From: Deltaproteobacteria bacterium
GTDB taxonomy: Bacteria > Desulfobacterota > Desulfobulbia > Desulfobulbales > Desulfurivibrionaceae
Reading direction: 5' to 3'
NCBI GenBank assembly: GCA_021811385.1
Contig: JAJZPC010000020.1
Location: 1 to 39,304 of the forward strand
DNA: 39,304 bases
Part shown: positions 17,591 to 26,262 of the stretch, in pieces
How the letters are laid out: each line of letters begins with the position of its first letter
How positions within the stretch are numbered: the first letter of the stretch is position 1
Made by a program: the position numbers and the translations under genes
Notes under the pieces: generated by a model
Told to the model about the DNA's origin: nothing
The model's database searches: none
What the model saw: the letters and a program-made list of their open reading frames with translations, nothing else

Positions 17591-18460
17591 CTATTTCGGC
17601 GACACTGCCGCGGCGCGTTGATTCACCTGGATAAATTTGACCGGATCGATCAATTTGTTCCGGTATTTGACTTCATAATGCAGATGGGATCCCGTGCTTC
17701 TCCCGGAATTGCCCATCAGCCCGATGACCTGCCCCCTGGCCACGGGGTCGCCGGATTTGACAAAATCCTTCTGAAGATGGAGATAACTGGTCTGGAATTT
17801 GCTGCCGTGATCGATGGTGACAAAATTGCCGTGGCCGTTGTCATAGCCATTGGCAACGACAACGCCGTCGGCAGGGGCAACGATCTTGGTGCCGGGATTG
17901 TTTCTGATATCAACCCCGCTGTGGAAGGCCGGTTCCCCGTTGATGGGATCAAACCTCCCCCCGAACCGGGAGGTAATGACTCCGCGAACCGGCGGCCCCA
18001 GAGGCACGGACTGGATGGTATCCAGGTATTTATCCACCTTCAGGGTAAGACCTTGGTAGGAATCCTGCGGCAGCCGGGTAAACGGTCCGCCCGCGCCCTT
18101 CGCGCTCTCATGCACCTCAAGATTTACCCCCACCGAGGCGAGGATCGCTTCGATGACCTGGCTCTTCTTTTTCAGGTCGGTCAGGGCGGCATCCAGCATG
18201 ACCTGCTGCTCCTGCTCCTGGCTGGCGGTCCGGGCCTGCATCCTGGCGTTCGCGGCGACGGTGACGGCGAGATCCTTTTGCAATGCCGCAACCCGCTGGC
18301 GCAGAACGATATTCTCTCCCGAGGAAAACCAGCCGAACCCGCTGCCGAAGACGAGAAAACAACAGAACCCAAGCACCATCTTGATGGTGCTTTTGGAGAC
18401 AACAAACGATCGGATTTGCCCCCGTTCGCCGGTCACAATAAAATGCAGCTGTTTATCCAT
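17591..18460 (-). CDS. Membrane-anchored M23 (LytM) peptidoglycan endopeptidase
   Basis: 289 aa. One transmembrane segment (about 28-46), a coiled coil (50-105), then the LytM domain with zinc ligands H180 and D184 (HSGVDIR) and HLH (259-261), plus H228. All catalytic residues are present, so it should be an active D,D- or glycyl-type endopeptidase facing the periplasm. The gene is followed by a bactofilin, matching the BacA-LmdC and Csd/CcmA arrangements in which a bactofilin scaffold steers an M23 enzyme for cell shape. The longer frame from 18523 adds only Arg/Gly-rich residues; the Met at 18460 opens the typical DKQLHF start and is preferred. Confidence 0.92.
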   Translation of the reverse strand: MDKQLHFIVTGERGQIRSFVVSKSTIKMVLGFCCFLVFGSGFGWFSSGENIVLRQRVAALQKDLAVTVAANARMQARTASQEQEQQVMLDAALTDLKKKSQVIEAILASVGVNLEVHESAKGAGGPFTRLPQDSYQGLTLKVDKYLDTIQSVPLGPPVRGVITSRFGGRFDPINGEPAFHSGVDIRNNPGTKIVAPADGVVVANGYDNGHGNFVTIDHGSKFQTSYLHLQKDFVKSGDPVARGQVIGLMGNSGRSTGSHLHYEVKYRNKLIDPVKFIQVNQRAAAVSPK

Positions 18461-18797
18461 GCAGCAGAGGCCCCCTCTCGTTTGCGGTCCGGCTGTCAAA
18501 GTACCCCGCGCCCGCTCTCCCACTTAGAGCTTGTCCGTGAATAAACCCCTAGGCGCGCAACACTATCTCCTCAATACAGAAGGATAATTCGTTGATACTT
18601 CCAAAAAGAGTAACAGGAATACGACAGGCAAACCAGATTTTTTTTGCTCTCTTTCAAGAGAGTATCCGCAACCCTTTCTGCCCCTTGCCTTTGCCGGATT
18701 ATTTTTTTGTCTCTTGTCTCTTGGCCGGAAAAACGCTATGCATATTTCAGATACGTGATCTCTCCTTCCGTGCTCCTCTTTCCCTTGCTAAAGATCC
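18461..18797. other. Divergent intergenic region between M23 peptidase and Smr genes
   Basis: 337 bp without a gene I would support. It is noticeably AT- and pyrimidine-richer than its surroundings. Near 18526-18547 is GAGCTTGTCCGTGAATAAAC, which looks like a repeat-type sequence. CTCTCT-TTCA-AGAGAG at 18650-18663 is a small hairpin; the T-run precedes it rather than follows it, so it is not a plus-strand terminator. Promoters for both flanking genes are expected here, but I cannot place them securely. Confidence 0.5.
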
Positions 18798-19337
18798 ATG
18801 CACAAATCAAAACGTCCCCCCCGGCAAGCGGGCAGCACCGCCAAGGCCACGAAAAAAAGAGCAGGGACGCAGCCCATCCGCAAACTGACGGCCGGCGACG
18901 ACCTCGGCGTTCTCTTCTCCCAGGATCCGGAAGACACCACCCCGCACAGCTTCGCCGGCGCCCTGGCAACCGGGATTCCCGCCACGACCCTTGCGGAAAT
19001 TCTCACGGAAAAGGAAGAGCTGCCGACCCCGGCCCAATCGCTCCAGGCGGCGATACGAAAATCCCCCCCGCCCCAGGATCGGCTTGATCTCCACGGCTGC
19101 ACCGGTCCCGAGGCGGAAATAAAGACGGAGAATTTCTTGACTAGGGCCCGGCGCAATCACCTGAAAACCGTCCTGATCATAACCGGCAAGGGACTCCACT
19201 CACCGGAAGGCTCCGTGCTCAAGGACGTCATCGAGGCCCGGCTCAAGATCATGAAAAACGACGGATCGATCCTCGCCTATCTCTGGGAAAAAAAGGACCG
19301 GGAAAAAAGCGGGGCACTGCTCGTCTATCTGCCCTGA
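18798..19337 (+). CDS. Smr-domain protein
   Basis: 179 aa. A basic N-terminus (KSKRPPRQAGSTAKATKKR) and an acidic linker precede the Smr domain from about residue 93, with the LDLHGCT signature and VLIITGKGLHSPEG. Bacterial Smr proteins can be nucleases related to MutS2, and recent members (such as SmrB) cut mRNA on collided ribosomes; which applies here is not shown. LDLHG and TGKG are intact. The ribosome site is weak (AAAG before ATCC-ATG). Confidence 0.9.
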   Translation: MHKSKRPPRQAGSTAKATKKRAGTQPIRKLTAGDDLGVLFSQDPEDTTPHSFAGALATGIPATTLAEILTEKEELPTPAQSLQAAIRKSPPPQDRLDLHGCTGPEAEIKTENFLTRARRNHLKTVLIITGKGLHSPEGSVLKDVIEARLKIMKNDGSILAYLWEKKDREKSGALLVYLP

Positions 19338-19361
19338 ACTCCAACCAGAAGGATCCTTGCC

Positions 19362-19580
19362 ATGCCCCTCCATCACGTCGCTGTTTTCAACCCCTTCCCC
19401 TTTGTCCTCGGCCAGAGGATTCATATTGCCGGGGGACCGCGCAGCGGCGACTGGCAGGTGATCGGCCTGAGCGAACGCAAAGTCCGGCTCGGATGCCCGG
19501 TTTCCGGCCGGGAGGTGGAATGGGACCGCTTCTGCTATCTTGCCGAAACCCGCGAGCAGGAATGGCCCATACCCCGTTGA
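19362..19580 (+). CDS. Small protein of unknown function
   Basis: 72 aa, not recognised. It reads like a compact beta-rich fold: FVLGQRIHIAGGPRSGDWQVIG then VRLGCPVSGREVEWDRFCY. AGAAGGATCC precedes ATG 19362, 24 bases after the smr stop, so it may be cotranscribed. No membrane segment. Coding is supported by the ribosome site and by amino-acid composition more sensible than the opposite strand, not by a known family. Confidence 0.6.
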   Translation: MPLHHVAVFNPFPFVLGQRIHIAGGPRSGDWQVIGLSERKVRLGCPVSGREVEWDRFCYLAETREQEWPIPR

Positions 19581-19693
19581 CTTTTTCCATACCCCTCCCT
19601 TGACTTGGATGCAGCCGGAATTATATTCCCTGACAGCATTCGGGCCTTGCGCCCGAAGGAACAACAAGCGGGCAATCCGCAACGAGGACATCC

Positions 19694-20542
19694 ATGGGAA
19701 ACACGATGAAAACAGGCATGCTGATGGCGGCCCTGACCGCCCTCTTCATGGTGGCAGGCCAGGCCATGGGCGGCCAGGGCGGCATGACCGTGGCCCTGCT
19801 CATGGCCGTGGGGATGAATTTCTTCGCCTACTGGTTCAGCGACAAGCTGGCCCTGAAGATGGGCGGGGCCAGGGAGATCGAGCAAAGCGAGGCGCCGGTG
19901 CTGCATGGACTGGTTGCCGGGCTTGCCACGCGGGCCGGATTGCCCAAGCCCCGCGTTTACATCATTGACAGCGACACCCCCAACGCCTTTGCCACGGGAA
20001 GAAACCCGGCCCATGCCGCCGTTGCCGTGACGCGGGGGTTGATGAACATCCTGACCCGCGAGGAACTGGAAGGCGTTCTCGCCCATGAACTGGCCCATAT
20101 CAAGAACCGGGACATCCTGATCAGCTCCATGGCCGCGGTCATGGCCGGAGCCATCAGCTCCCTTGCCACCATGACCCAATGGGCCATGCTCTTCGGCATG
20201 GGGAGAAGCTCGGACGACGAAGACAGCGGCGGCGGAATGCTCGGCGCCATCGTGATGATGATCATCGCCCCCATTGCTGCGGCCCTGATTCAGATGGCCA
20301 TCTCCCGCAGCCGCGAATACCTGGCCGACGCCACCGGCGCCCAAATCTGCGGCCACCCGGCCTCCCTGGCCAGCGCCCTTCAGCGGCTGGATGACTCCAA
20401 CCACCGTCACCCCATGGAGGTCAACCCGGCCACGGCCCAGATGTACATCGTCAACCCGCTCTCCGCCGGGGCCATGGCCGGCCTGTTCAGCACCCATCCG
20501 CCCATGCGGGAACGGATCCGGCGGCTTCTCGCCGCCGGTTGA
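19694..20542 (+). CDS. htpX: HtpX membrane metalloprotease (M48)
   Basis: 282 aa. Two N-terminal transmembrane helices, then the M48 domain with HELAH (H131, E132, H135), the third zinc ligand in SREYLAD, and a further hydrophobic pair (165-200) typical of HtpX. It degrades damaged membrane proteins at the inner membrane, usually with FtsH. GAGGA precedes ATG 19694; an ATG four codons on would also fit. Three bases separate its stop from the following HAD gene, suggesting an operon. Confidence 0.95.
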   Translation: MGNTMKTGMLMAALTALFMVAGQAMGGQGGMTVALLMAVGMNFFAYWFSDKLALKMGGAREIEQSEAPVLHGLVAGLATRAGLPKPRVYIIDSDTPNAFATGRNPAHAAVAVTRGLMNILTREELEGVLAHELAHIKNRDILISSMAAVMAGAISSLATMTQWAMLFGMGRSSDDEDSGGGMLGAIVMMIIAPIAAALIQMAISRSREYLADATGAQICGHPASLASALQRLDDSNHRHPMEVNPATAQMYIVNPLSAGAMAGLFSTHPPMRERIRRLLAAG

Positions 20543-20545
20543 GCC

Positions 20546-21160
20546 ATGCCCCACACTTCCTCCATCACCACCATTCTCTTCGACTATGGCGGAGTCCTGG
20601 CCGAAGAGGGTTTCACCCTCGGGCTTGCGGTCATCGCCGAGGAAAACAGCCTCGACCCGGCCCCCTTTTTCCGGACCGCCGTCGAAACCATCTACGAATG
20701 CGGCTACGTGACGGGCAAGTCAACGGAACAGGCCTACTGGCAGCTGCTCCGCGACCAAACCGGCATCAGAGGCGAGGACCAGGCGCTGACCGAGACCATC
20801 CTCAGCCGTTTCACCTTGCGGCCCAAGATGCTTGCCACGGTCCGCGCCCTTAGGGATCACGGGCTGAACCCGGTCATCCTCAGCGACCAGACCGACTGGC
20901 TTGATCGCCTCAACCAGCGGCAGCCGTTTTTCCAGGAATTCACCCGGGTCTTCAACAGCTTTCATCTCGGAAAAACCAAACGCGAGCCCAGCCTGTTCAC
21001 CGACATCCTCGCAACCCTCAAGGTAGAGCCCCAACGCGCCCTGTTTGTGGATGACAACCCGGGTCACATCGAGAGGGCAACACTCCTTGGCCTGCAAACC
21101 CACCTGTTCGAGAACGAGGAGCTGTTTTTCACCGACCTTGCCCGGCGAGGCCTTGCCTGA
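20546..21160 (+). CDS. HAD-superfamily hydrolase (HAD-IA, YihX-like)
   Basis: 204 aa. Motif I is ILFDYGGVL with nucleophile D13; the second acidic residue seen in phosphatases is Gly, as in several YihX-like members. Later come VILSDQTDW (motif II Ser region), K in GKTKREPS (motif III) and ALFVDDNPGHIERA (motif IV acidic pair). It is probably a phosphatase for a small phosphorylated metabolite. It starts 3 bases after htpX and likely shares its transcript. Confidence 0.85.
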   Translation: MPHTSSITTILFDYGGVLAEEGFTLGLAVIAEENSLDPAPFFRTAVETIYECGYVTGKSTEQAYWQLLRDQTGIRGEDQALTETILSRFTLRPKMLATVRALRDHGLNPVILSDQTDWLDRLNQRQPFFQEFTRVFNSFHLGKTKREPSLFTDILATLKVEPQRALFVDDNPGHIERATLLGLQTHLFENEELFFTDLARRGLA

Positions 21161-21200
21161 GCCGGAGCGGAAAACCATCTGACAAGAGGAGCACAACGGG

Positions 21201-21611
21201 GTGCTGGATCACAAGAAACTCGCCGTCATCCATATTGTCAAAAAAGAGCTGGGCGCAAGCGACGAGGAATACCGCGACACCCTGGAAAAGGTGGCGGGGG
21301 TCCGCTCGGCCAAGGATCTGGACGATGCCGGGTTCCAGAGGCTCATGCGCTATTTTGCCAGAAGCGGCCATTATCGCGCCGACCGGGAGGGCATCACCTT
21401 CCGGCAGAGGATGTACATCAAGCATCTTGTGGAAGATCTTGCCTGGGATGCGACGCATTGCGCCAATTTCCTGAAGAAATACTACAAGACCGCCGAGCTG
21501 GACACTCTTTCCAAAAAAGAGGCCGGCAAGGTGATCGAATCACTGAAGCATATCCTGGCGGGACGAAAAAAATGGGAAGGGAAGGAAAGCAATGACAGCA
21601 TTCAAGGATGA
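21201..21611 (+). CDS. Phage Mu gp16/GemA-like protein (DUF1018)
   Basis: 136 aa. IHIVKKELGASDEEYRDTLEKVAG and the two-helix segment TFRQRMYIKHLVEDLAWD match the DUF1018/GemA family, named from Mu-like phages where it modulates host gene expression. The start is GTG 21201, the only good start before the conserved MLDHKKLAVIH; AGAGGAG lies 12-15 bases upstream. There is no other phage gene nearby, so it may be a host-adopted copy. The next ORF begins 20 bases before its stop. Confidence 0.75.
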   Translation: MLDHKKLAVIHIVKKELGASDEEYRDTLEKVAGVRSAKDLDDAGFQRLMRYFARSGHYRADREGITFRQRMYIKHLVEDLAWDATHCANFLKKYYKTAELDTLSKKEAGKVIESLKHILAGRKKWEGKESNDSIQG

Positions 21612-21942
21612 ATGGGATCTGGGCATGGCGCTCCAGGTTCTGCACAGTGAAACCGTGGACAGCAAGATTTGGAGCGAAGCGGTGAAATGGCTCTTTCTCT
21701 TCGGCCCCCCGCAAATTCGGGAGATGATCAGCCAGGCCTCAAGCATGGCAACCGGAGAATTCTTCCCGGAACTTTCCCCCATCGGCTACACCGACGAAGG
21801 GGAACCCCTGTACGACATCAAAAAACTTGCCGAGAGCCTGGGGATGAGCGAAGAGGAGGCCTTGGCCAAGATGGCGGAACTGGAAGCGGAGCACGATATC
21901 CAGAGCCTGTATGACCCGTCACGGGCGCATAAGGTCCAGTAG
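21592..21942 (+). CDS. Protein of unknown function downstream of gemA-like gene
   Basis: 116 aa, not recognised, soluble and acidic. It starts with a clear AAGGAAAG site inside the end of the gemA-like gene (20-base overlap) in a different frame, so the two are translationally coupled. EEEALAKMAELEAEHDIQ near the C-terminus looks like a helical, possibly helix-turn-helix-like, end: the segment YDIKKLAESLGMSEEEALAKM has the rhythm of an HTH, but this is speculative. It ends 2 bases before the convergent doxX gene. Confidence 0.65.
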   Translation: MTAFKDEWDLGMALQVLHSETVDSKIWSEAVKWLFLFGPPQIREMISQASSMATGEFFPELSPIGYTDEGEPLYDIKKLAESLGMSEEEALAKMAELEAEHDIQSLYDPSRAHKVQ

Positions 21943-21943
21943 A

Positions 21944-22408
21944 TCAGAACACGATCCCGCCCCGCCGCCTGTCCCTGGCGAAAATCCGGTCCAGGGAGAG
22001 CATGCCCCCGCCCCGCACAACAAGGGCCAGGGCAATCCCCAGCACCAGGATATGGTATTCATACCCCTCCCCCTGCTGTTGCCCGAACCAATTCATGAAA
22101 AAACCATACTGCAGGTGGTTCATCTTCAGACAGACGGCGATGGCCGCGCCGATGGCCAGGGCCCAAACCCTGGTAAAAAGGCCGAGCACCAGCAACAGAG
22201 AACCGAACACCTCGGAAACCATCAGGAGCATAATGGCCCAGAACGGAAAACCCATGGCGGAAAAGGCCGTGACCGTTGCGCTGTATCCGGATCCTCCGAA
22301 CCAGCCGAAAACCTTTTGCATCCCGTGGGGAAAGATCACCACCCCCAGGGCCAGACGGATCAGGAATTGGGCAGGGCTGTTATCTGTCGCGGCCAGGAGT
22401 TTCAGCAT
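21944..22408 (-). CDS. DoxX family integral membrane protein
   Basis: 154 aa with four hydrophobic helices. RLALGVVIFPHGMQKVFGWFGG is the DoxX N-terminal signature, and VLGLFTRVWALAIG the third helix. DoxX members associate with redox or thiol-stress systems in several bacteria; the role here is unknown. AGAGG lies upstream of ATG; a 12-bp palindrome sits 26 bp before the start. Confidence 0.88.
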   Translation of the reverse strand: MLKLLAATDNSPAQFLIRLALGVVIFPHGMQKVFGWFGGSGYSATVTAFSAMGFPFWAIMLLMVSEVFGSLLLVLGLFTRVWALAIGAAIAVCLKMNHLQYGFFMNWFGQQQGEGYEYHILVLGIALALVVRGGGMLSLDRIFARDRRRGGIVF

Positions 22409-22788
22409 CTAAATAACCTCTCAAAAGAACCAGTTGCACGTGCAATACCCAGCTGCCTTCGGGATAGAGATTCCCGTACACAACTCCAAGCAATGACGCA
22501 ATTTTTTAATATATCAATTCAACACCGGAATTTCCAGTTGAAAAACACTTGCCCGCATTGTCAAACACAGTTATTTCACACAATGGGCATGGCGTTTTAT
22601 TTTTTTTTCAGGTAAGTTGAAAAAGTTCCCACAAGGAGCGAAAACGCAACGGATGCCGGGCGTCGCCGTGCCATGCCTCCCCTCTTTCCGGGCCGGAATT
22701 CAACCGCGTTTTCGCAGGGGAAAATCTTCATCGATCAGTCAGTTGCCGGATCCCGGATGACGACACAGTGAACCACGAGGAGAGAACA
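22409..22788. other. Divergent intergenic region doxX / pentapeptide lipoprotein
   Basis: 380 bp without a convincing gene. Besides the palindrome at 22434-22445 it holds a hairpin GCCC-GC-ATTGT...ACAATGGGC (22551-22588) followed on the plus strand by a T-rich run ending at 22608, and a 10-bp inverted repeat GCGAAAACGC (22638-22647) / GCGTTTTCGC (22706-22715). A 36-codon ORF spans the latter, but its composition gives no support. An sRNA ended by the hairpin is possible but unproven. Confidence 0.4.
22434..22445. promoter_or_regulatory. Perfect 12-bp palindrome upstream of doxX
   Basis: TTGCACGTGCAA is a perfect dyad 26 bp before the doxX start codon, the place of an operator. No regulator can be assigned. 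Confidence 0.4.
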
Positions 22789-23718
22789 TTGAACGCCCAA
22801 TACCGTTATTTTTTTCTGCCCTTGACCATATTGCTTTTTCTTGTAGCCGGTTGCGGCATGATGACAGAGGCGACAGACACCCAGGAAAAAGCGCCCGCGG
22901 GCGAGGGGACCAGGGTCACCGGCGCGGAACTGATCGAACTGCTCTCCGACAACACCATTTCCATCCAGGAATATGGCGACACCGCGACCATCGAGATGTA
23001 TGCCAATGGCAAAATGTACGCGGTGAAAAGCAAGACGGAAAAGAATGAGGGGGTATGGTCAACGGAAGACGACAGGCTCTGCCTCCAGTTCAAACGTTGG
23101 GGCTTTGGCGAGCAGATCTGCTACACGGTGTTCCGTAAGGGCGAGGAGTATCACCTCTATACCTCCACCGGGATAAAATCGAGCTATTTCACCATAACAA
23201 AAGGCGTCAAACGGGGGCAGGCAGGCAAAAGCGCGGCAGGCGCCCAGAAACAGCCAAGCAGGCGGGCCACCGCCACCACCTCCCCCGATGTGGTAATCGA
23301 AGAGCCGGCCGCGGCGCCACCCGTATCCACGCCGACAATCCAGGAAACGTACCAGACCTCCAGCCCTCAGGCAGCCAGCCGGGATCTGGGCATGATCTAC
23401 CGCGGCATGAGCCAGAACTGCCCGGGCTGTAACCTGCAGGGCGCCAATCTGGCCGAAGCCAGCCTGATGCGGGCCAACCTGGCCGGGGCCAATCTGAGCA
23501 ACGCCACCATGGTCAAGGCCAATCTCAAATGGGCAAACCTGAAGGGCGCCAATCTGACGAGCGCGGATCTTTCCGGGGCAAACCTGGCCGGGGCCGACCT
23601 GGCCGGAGCCAATCTGGAACGGGCCGATCTGACCGGGGCCAACCTGGAACAGGCCAATCTCCGGGGGGCCACGATCACCGGCGCCATCGGCCTTGACCTG
23701 AAAAAGGCCATCCGGTAA
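22789..23718 (+). CDS. Pentapeptide-repeat lipoprotein
   Basis: 309 aa. The signal peptide ends in lipobox LVAGC, so it should be a lipoprotein. About residues 45-145 form a domain with GVWSTEDDRLCLQFKRWGFGE and a second Cys shortly after, a pattern like DUF995-type secreted domains. A low-complexity linker (Pro/Thr/Ala-rich) leads to NCPGCNLQGANL and about 15 A(D/N)LxX pentapeptide repeats forming a right-handed quadrilateral helix to the C-terminus. The two Cys before the repeats form a CxxC. The start is chosen as TTG 22789 because GAGGAGAG lies just upstream; the GTG at 22768 has no such site and would extend a charged stretch before the signal. Confidence 0.8.
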   Translation: MNAQYRYFFLPLTILLFLVAGCGMMTEATDTQEKAPAGEGTRVTGAELIELLSDNTISIQEYGDTATIEMYANGKMYAVKSKTEKNEGVWSTEDDRLCLQFKRWGFGEQICYTVFRKGEEYHLYTSTGIKSSYFTITKGVKRGQAGKSAAGAQKQPSRRATATTSPDVVIEEPAAAPPVSTPTIQETYQTSSPQAASRDLGMIYRGMSQNCPGCNLQGANLAEASLMRANLAGANLSNATMVKANLKWANLKGANLTSADLSGANLAGADLAGANLERADLTGANLEQANLRGATITGAIGLDLKKAIR

Positions 23719-23745
23719 CAGCCCGCATCATCTCCCGCACGAAAG

Positions 23746-23784
23746 GCAACCCGGTTTGGCTTTAGCCGGGTTGCTTCTTTTCTC
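23746..23784 (+). terminator. Intrinsic terminator after pentapeptide lipoprotein
   Basis: GCAACCCGG, an 11-base loop, CCGGGTTGC and a T-rich tail (TTCTTTTCTC). It lies in the gap between convergent genes. Confidence 0.85.
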
Positions 23785-23884
23785 TCTCCGGCCCCGAAGG
23801 GTCACTATCCCACACCTGCACTTTCGCGGAAAGAATGAAGAACAACCCCTTCTTCCCCGTTTCCTGTGTCTCTGCTGCCCGTCC

Positions 23885-25543
23885 TTATCGCGGCACAGAC
23901 TGAATAATTCCCGGCTTGCTCCCCTTTTCCTTCGGGGAAGAATCGTTCGGCGTGGGGCAGTGATGCGCATCGCACAGGATATCCAGCTGGGGATCATAGA
24001 GTTCGGTGCGAACCTCCATGCTCCCGAGGAGGGTGTGGAACAGGTTGTCCTGGGAGAGTTCCCGCCCGGCCTGTTGCCTGAGTATATCCCTATTGATTTC
24101 AAATCCCGCGCCAAACCACATGATGGCCCCGATATGCGTCTGGGCCTTCGGGGCCAGCAGGTAGGGCATGCCATGCAGGTAGACCCCCAATTCACCGAGG
24201 GATTCGCCATGGTCGCTCATGTAGATCATGGCGGTTTCGAAGCGCTTATCATTTTGTTTGAGCAGGGTAATGACCTTGCTCAAGAAGTAGTCCGTATAGA
24301 GGATGGCGTTATCGTAAGCATTACCTATCTCCTCGGTGCTGCACTTATCGAGTTCATTCGTCCGGCAGGTCGGGGTAAAGCGTTCAAAGGCCTTGGGATA
24401 TCTCTTGTAATAGGCTGGGCCATGGTTGCCCATCTGATGGAGGACGATCAGGATATCCCCCTTCTTATGCGCATCGATATACTCCTGCAGGCCGACCAAC
24501 ATCCCCTCGTCCCGGCACTCCACATCGCAAATTGTATTCCGGACAGGATCCTGATAATCCTCATAGGGAACACGCAGGGCCACGCCCTTGGAGTCCGAGT
24601 TGTTGTCCCGCCAGAGGACGTTGACCCCGGCCCGCTGGACGATGTCTAGGATGTTTTCCCTGGCCTTGGCTTTCTTGTTGCTGAACCCGGAATGGGTCAA
24701 ATTGGAAAACATGCAGGGAACCGAGGTAGCGGTCGAAGTATCGCAGGAACTCACCTGGGGATAAAAGATCACATCCTCCTGGCTGAGCAGGGGATTGGTC
24801 ATGCGTCCATAGCCGTTCAGGGAAAAACGATCAGCCCTGGCCGCCTCGCCCACCACCAGAATAATCAACTCCCTATCCTCGTCCGCAGCCGGGATGTTAG
24901 CGTCGGTGCCGATGGCCTGAACCGTCACTGCGGAGTCACCCCAGGTTTTTTTCGCATATTTATACACAGAATACAGGGCGTAGGTCGGATTGCTGTAATA
25001 GCGCAACTCCGCATGCTCCCGAAAAAAGGAGGCGTAAAAACGGCTAAACAAAAAGAGCGGGATCAAGATAAGAAGCAGGGAGATCCCGATCATCTTGAGC
25101 CGTGCCACAACAGCCTGACGCAAGGGCGGACGCTGAAGCGGCAACAGACACACCGCCAGAACCGGCACGATCCCGAGAAAAAAGAGATACAGAAACAGCT
25201 TGAGGGAGAAGAGGTCCACCGCTTCCCGCATGTTGGTCTGCAGGACATTTTGAACCATGATGTAATCAATGACCACGCTGTAGTTGTTCATGAAATAGCT
25301 GTTGGTTGCGGCCAACAGGAGCAAAACAACCAGGAGCGGCTTGGTGGTGAAGCGTGAGGCGAGCAAACTGAGGAGCAAGGCGATGACCCCGATCAACCCA
25401 AGGGCCAGGGAGACGAGAAAGAGCAGGTTATTGCGCTCGGCAAGGGGATAAACCCCTATGACGTTTTGAAAAAAGGCGATATTGCCGGAGAGAACCAAGA
25501 AAATGGCCGTGGCCATGATCAGCTTGTTGGTGGTCACTTGCAT
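23885..25543 (-). CDS. eptA: Phosphoethanolamine transferase (EptA-type)
   Basis: 552 aa, about five N-terminal transmembrane helices to residue 170, then a periplasmic sulfatase-fold catalytic domain. Metal ligand E233 lies in LVVGEAARADRF; the acceptor Thr lies in the SCDTSTATSVPC segment (266-277); the later metal site is YMSDHGESLGE. Enzymes of this family move phosphoethanolamine from phosphatidylethanolamine to lipid A or inner-core sugars, adding positive charge and polymyxin resistance. Multiple Cys in the soluble part match the family's disulfides. Start ATG 25543 follows GGAG at a suitable distance. It has no adjacent two-component system; a lone gene. Confidence 0.92.
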   Translation of the reverse strand: MQVTTNKLIMATAIFLVLSGNIAFFQNVIGVYPLAERNNLLFLVSLALGLIGVIALLLSLLASRFTTKPLLVVLLLLAATNSYFMNNYSVVIDYIMVQNVLQTNMREAVDLFSLKLFLYLFFLGIVPVLAVCLLPLQRPPLRQAVVARLKMIGISLLLILIPLFLFSRFYASFFREHAELRYYSNPTYALYSVYKYAKKTWGDSAVTVQAIGTDANIPAADEDRELIILVVGEAARADRFSLNGYGRMTNPLLSQEDVIFYPQVSSCDTSTATSVPCMFSNLTHSGFSNKKAKARENILDIVQRAGVNVLWRDNNSDSKGVALRVPYEDYQDPVRNTICDVECRDEGMLVGLQEYIDAHKKGDILIVLHQMGNHGPAYYKRYPKAFERFTPTCRTNELDKCSTEEIGNAYDNAILYTDYFLSKVITLLKQNDKRFETAMIYMSDHGESLGELGVYLHGMPYLLAPKAQTHIGAIMWFGAGFEINRDILRQQAGRELSQDNLFHTLLGSMEVRTELYDPQLDILCDAHHCPTPNDSSPKEKGSKPGIIQSVPR

Positions 25544-25767
25544 AGACAGGACTCCAGGGATGTTGCGCTGCGGACAAACCGAAAACGGTCGAACGCAGCA
25601 GGGATGACCGAGAGGATATCATTTTTCCTCCCGGCCAGCCACGATTTTCCCTGGAGCTTGGCCTGCATCATCGCGGGGAAAAACACAACTACCGAAGATG
25701 ATTCGGACACAGGAACAGCCGACGATTTGGAACCGAAAACCACGCCTGACCCAGGCTCGACCAAGCC

Positions 25768-26025
25768 TCACTTGGCGCGGCGCACCGCCCTGGTCATGGC
25801 CGGCCACTGCCGCGGCACCAGGCAGAGAAAGGGATACAGCAACCAGCGCATCTTGCCCAAGCGGGCAACGGTCACATCCTTGCACCGGCAACAGTCGCAG
25901 GAGGCGGCAAGATCCTTTTCCTCGCCGAGCCATTGATGCTGGTAGAGCAAAAACACATGGGAATTGGCCTTGGCGCATTCCTCGCACAGCCATTGAACGG
26001 TTCCGTTTATCTGCCACTTCTGCAT
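25768..26025 (-). CDS. Cys-rich small protein, unknown
   Basis: 85 aa. CEEC (near 14-17) and CDCCRC (near 43-48) suggest a zinc- or iron-binding site; the C-terminus is basic (MRWLLYPFLCLVPRQW). Not recognised. AAGGAAATCC precedes ATG. It is divergent from another Cys-rich unknown across a 237-bp gap, possibly related in role. Confidence 0.6.
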   Translation of the reverse strand: MQKWQINGTVQWLCEECAKANSHVFLLYQHQWLGEEKDLAASCDCCRCKDVTVARLGKMRWLLYPFLCLVPRQWPAMTRAVRRAK

Positions 26026-26262
26026 GAAGGATTTCCTTTTTCATTCCTGAGCATTTGACTTACTATCCTTTCCAAGATACTGCCGACACCACAACTATCG
26101 GTATCCTCTTATCTTTCCTTGAGCGTTTCCGCAACGCCCCCTTCATTTCCCCCCTGCAAAAGCCCCTTATCATCCGCTGCCTGCAACCCGATATGGATTG
26201 CAAGGGGGCAGGCTTTCGGCATCAACACCACAGAGCCGCCTGACGCGGCGGAAGGAGGGACC

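Noticed and set aside
18592-18888. 98-aa ORF in the gap before the smr gene
   Set aside because: It overlaps the Smr gene start, lacks a good ribosome site and has no family resemblance.
21201-21942. Prophage remnant call around the GemA-like gene
   Set aside because: No structural, integrase or transposase gene on either side; htpX and HAD are chromosomal genes.
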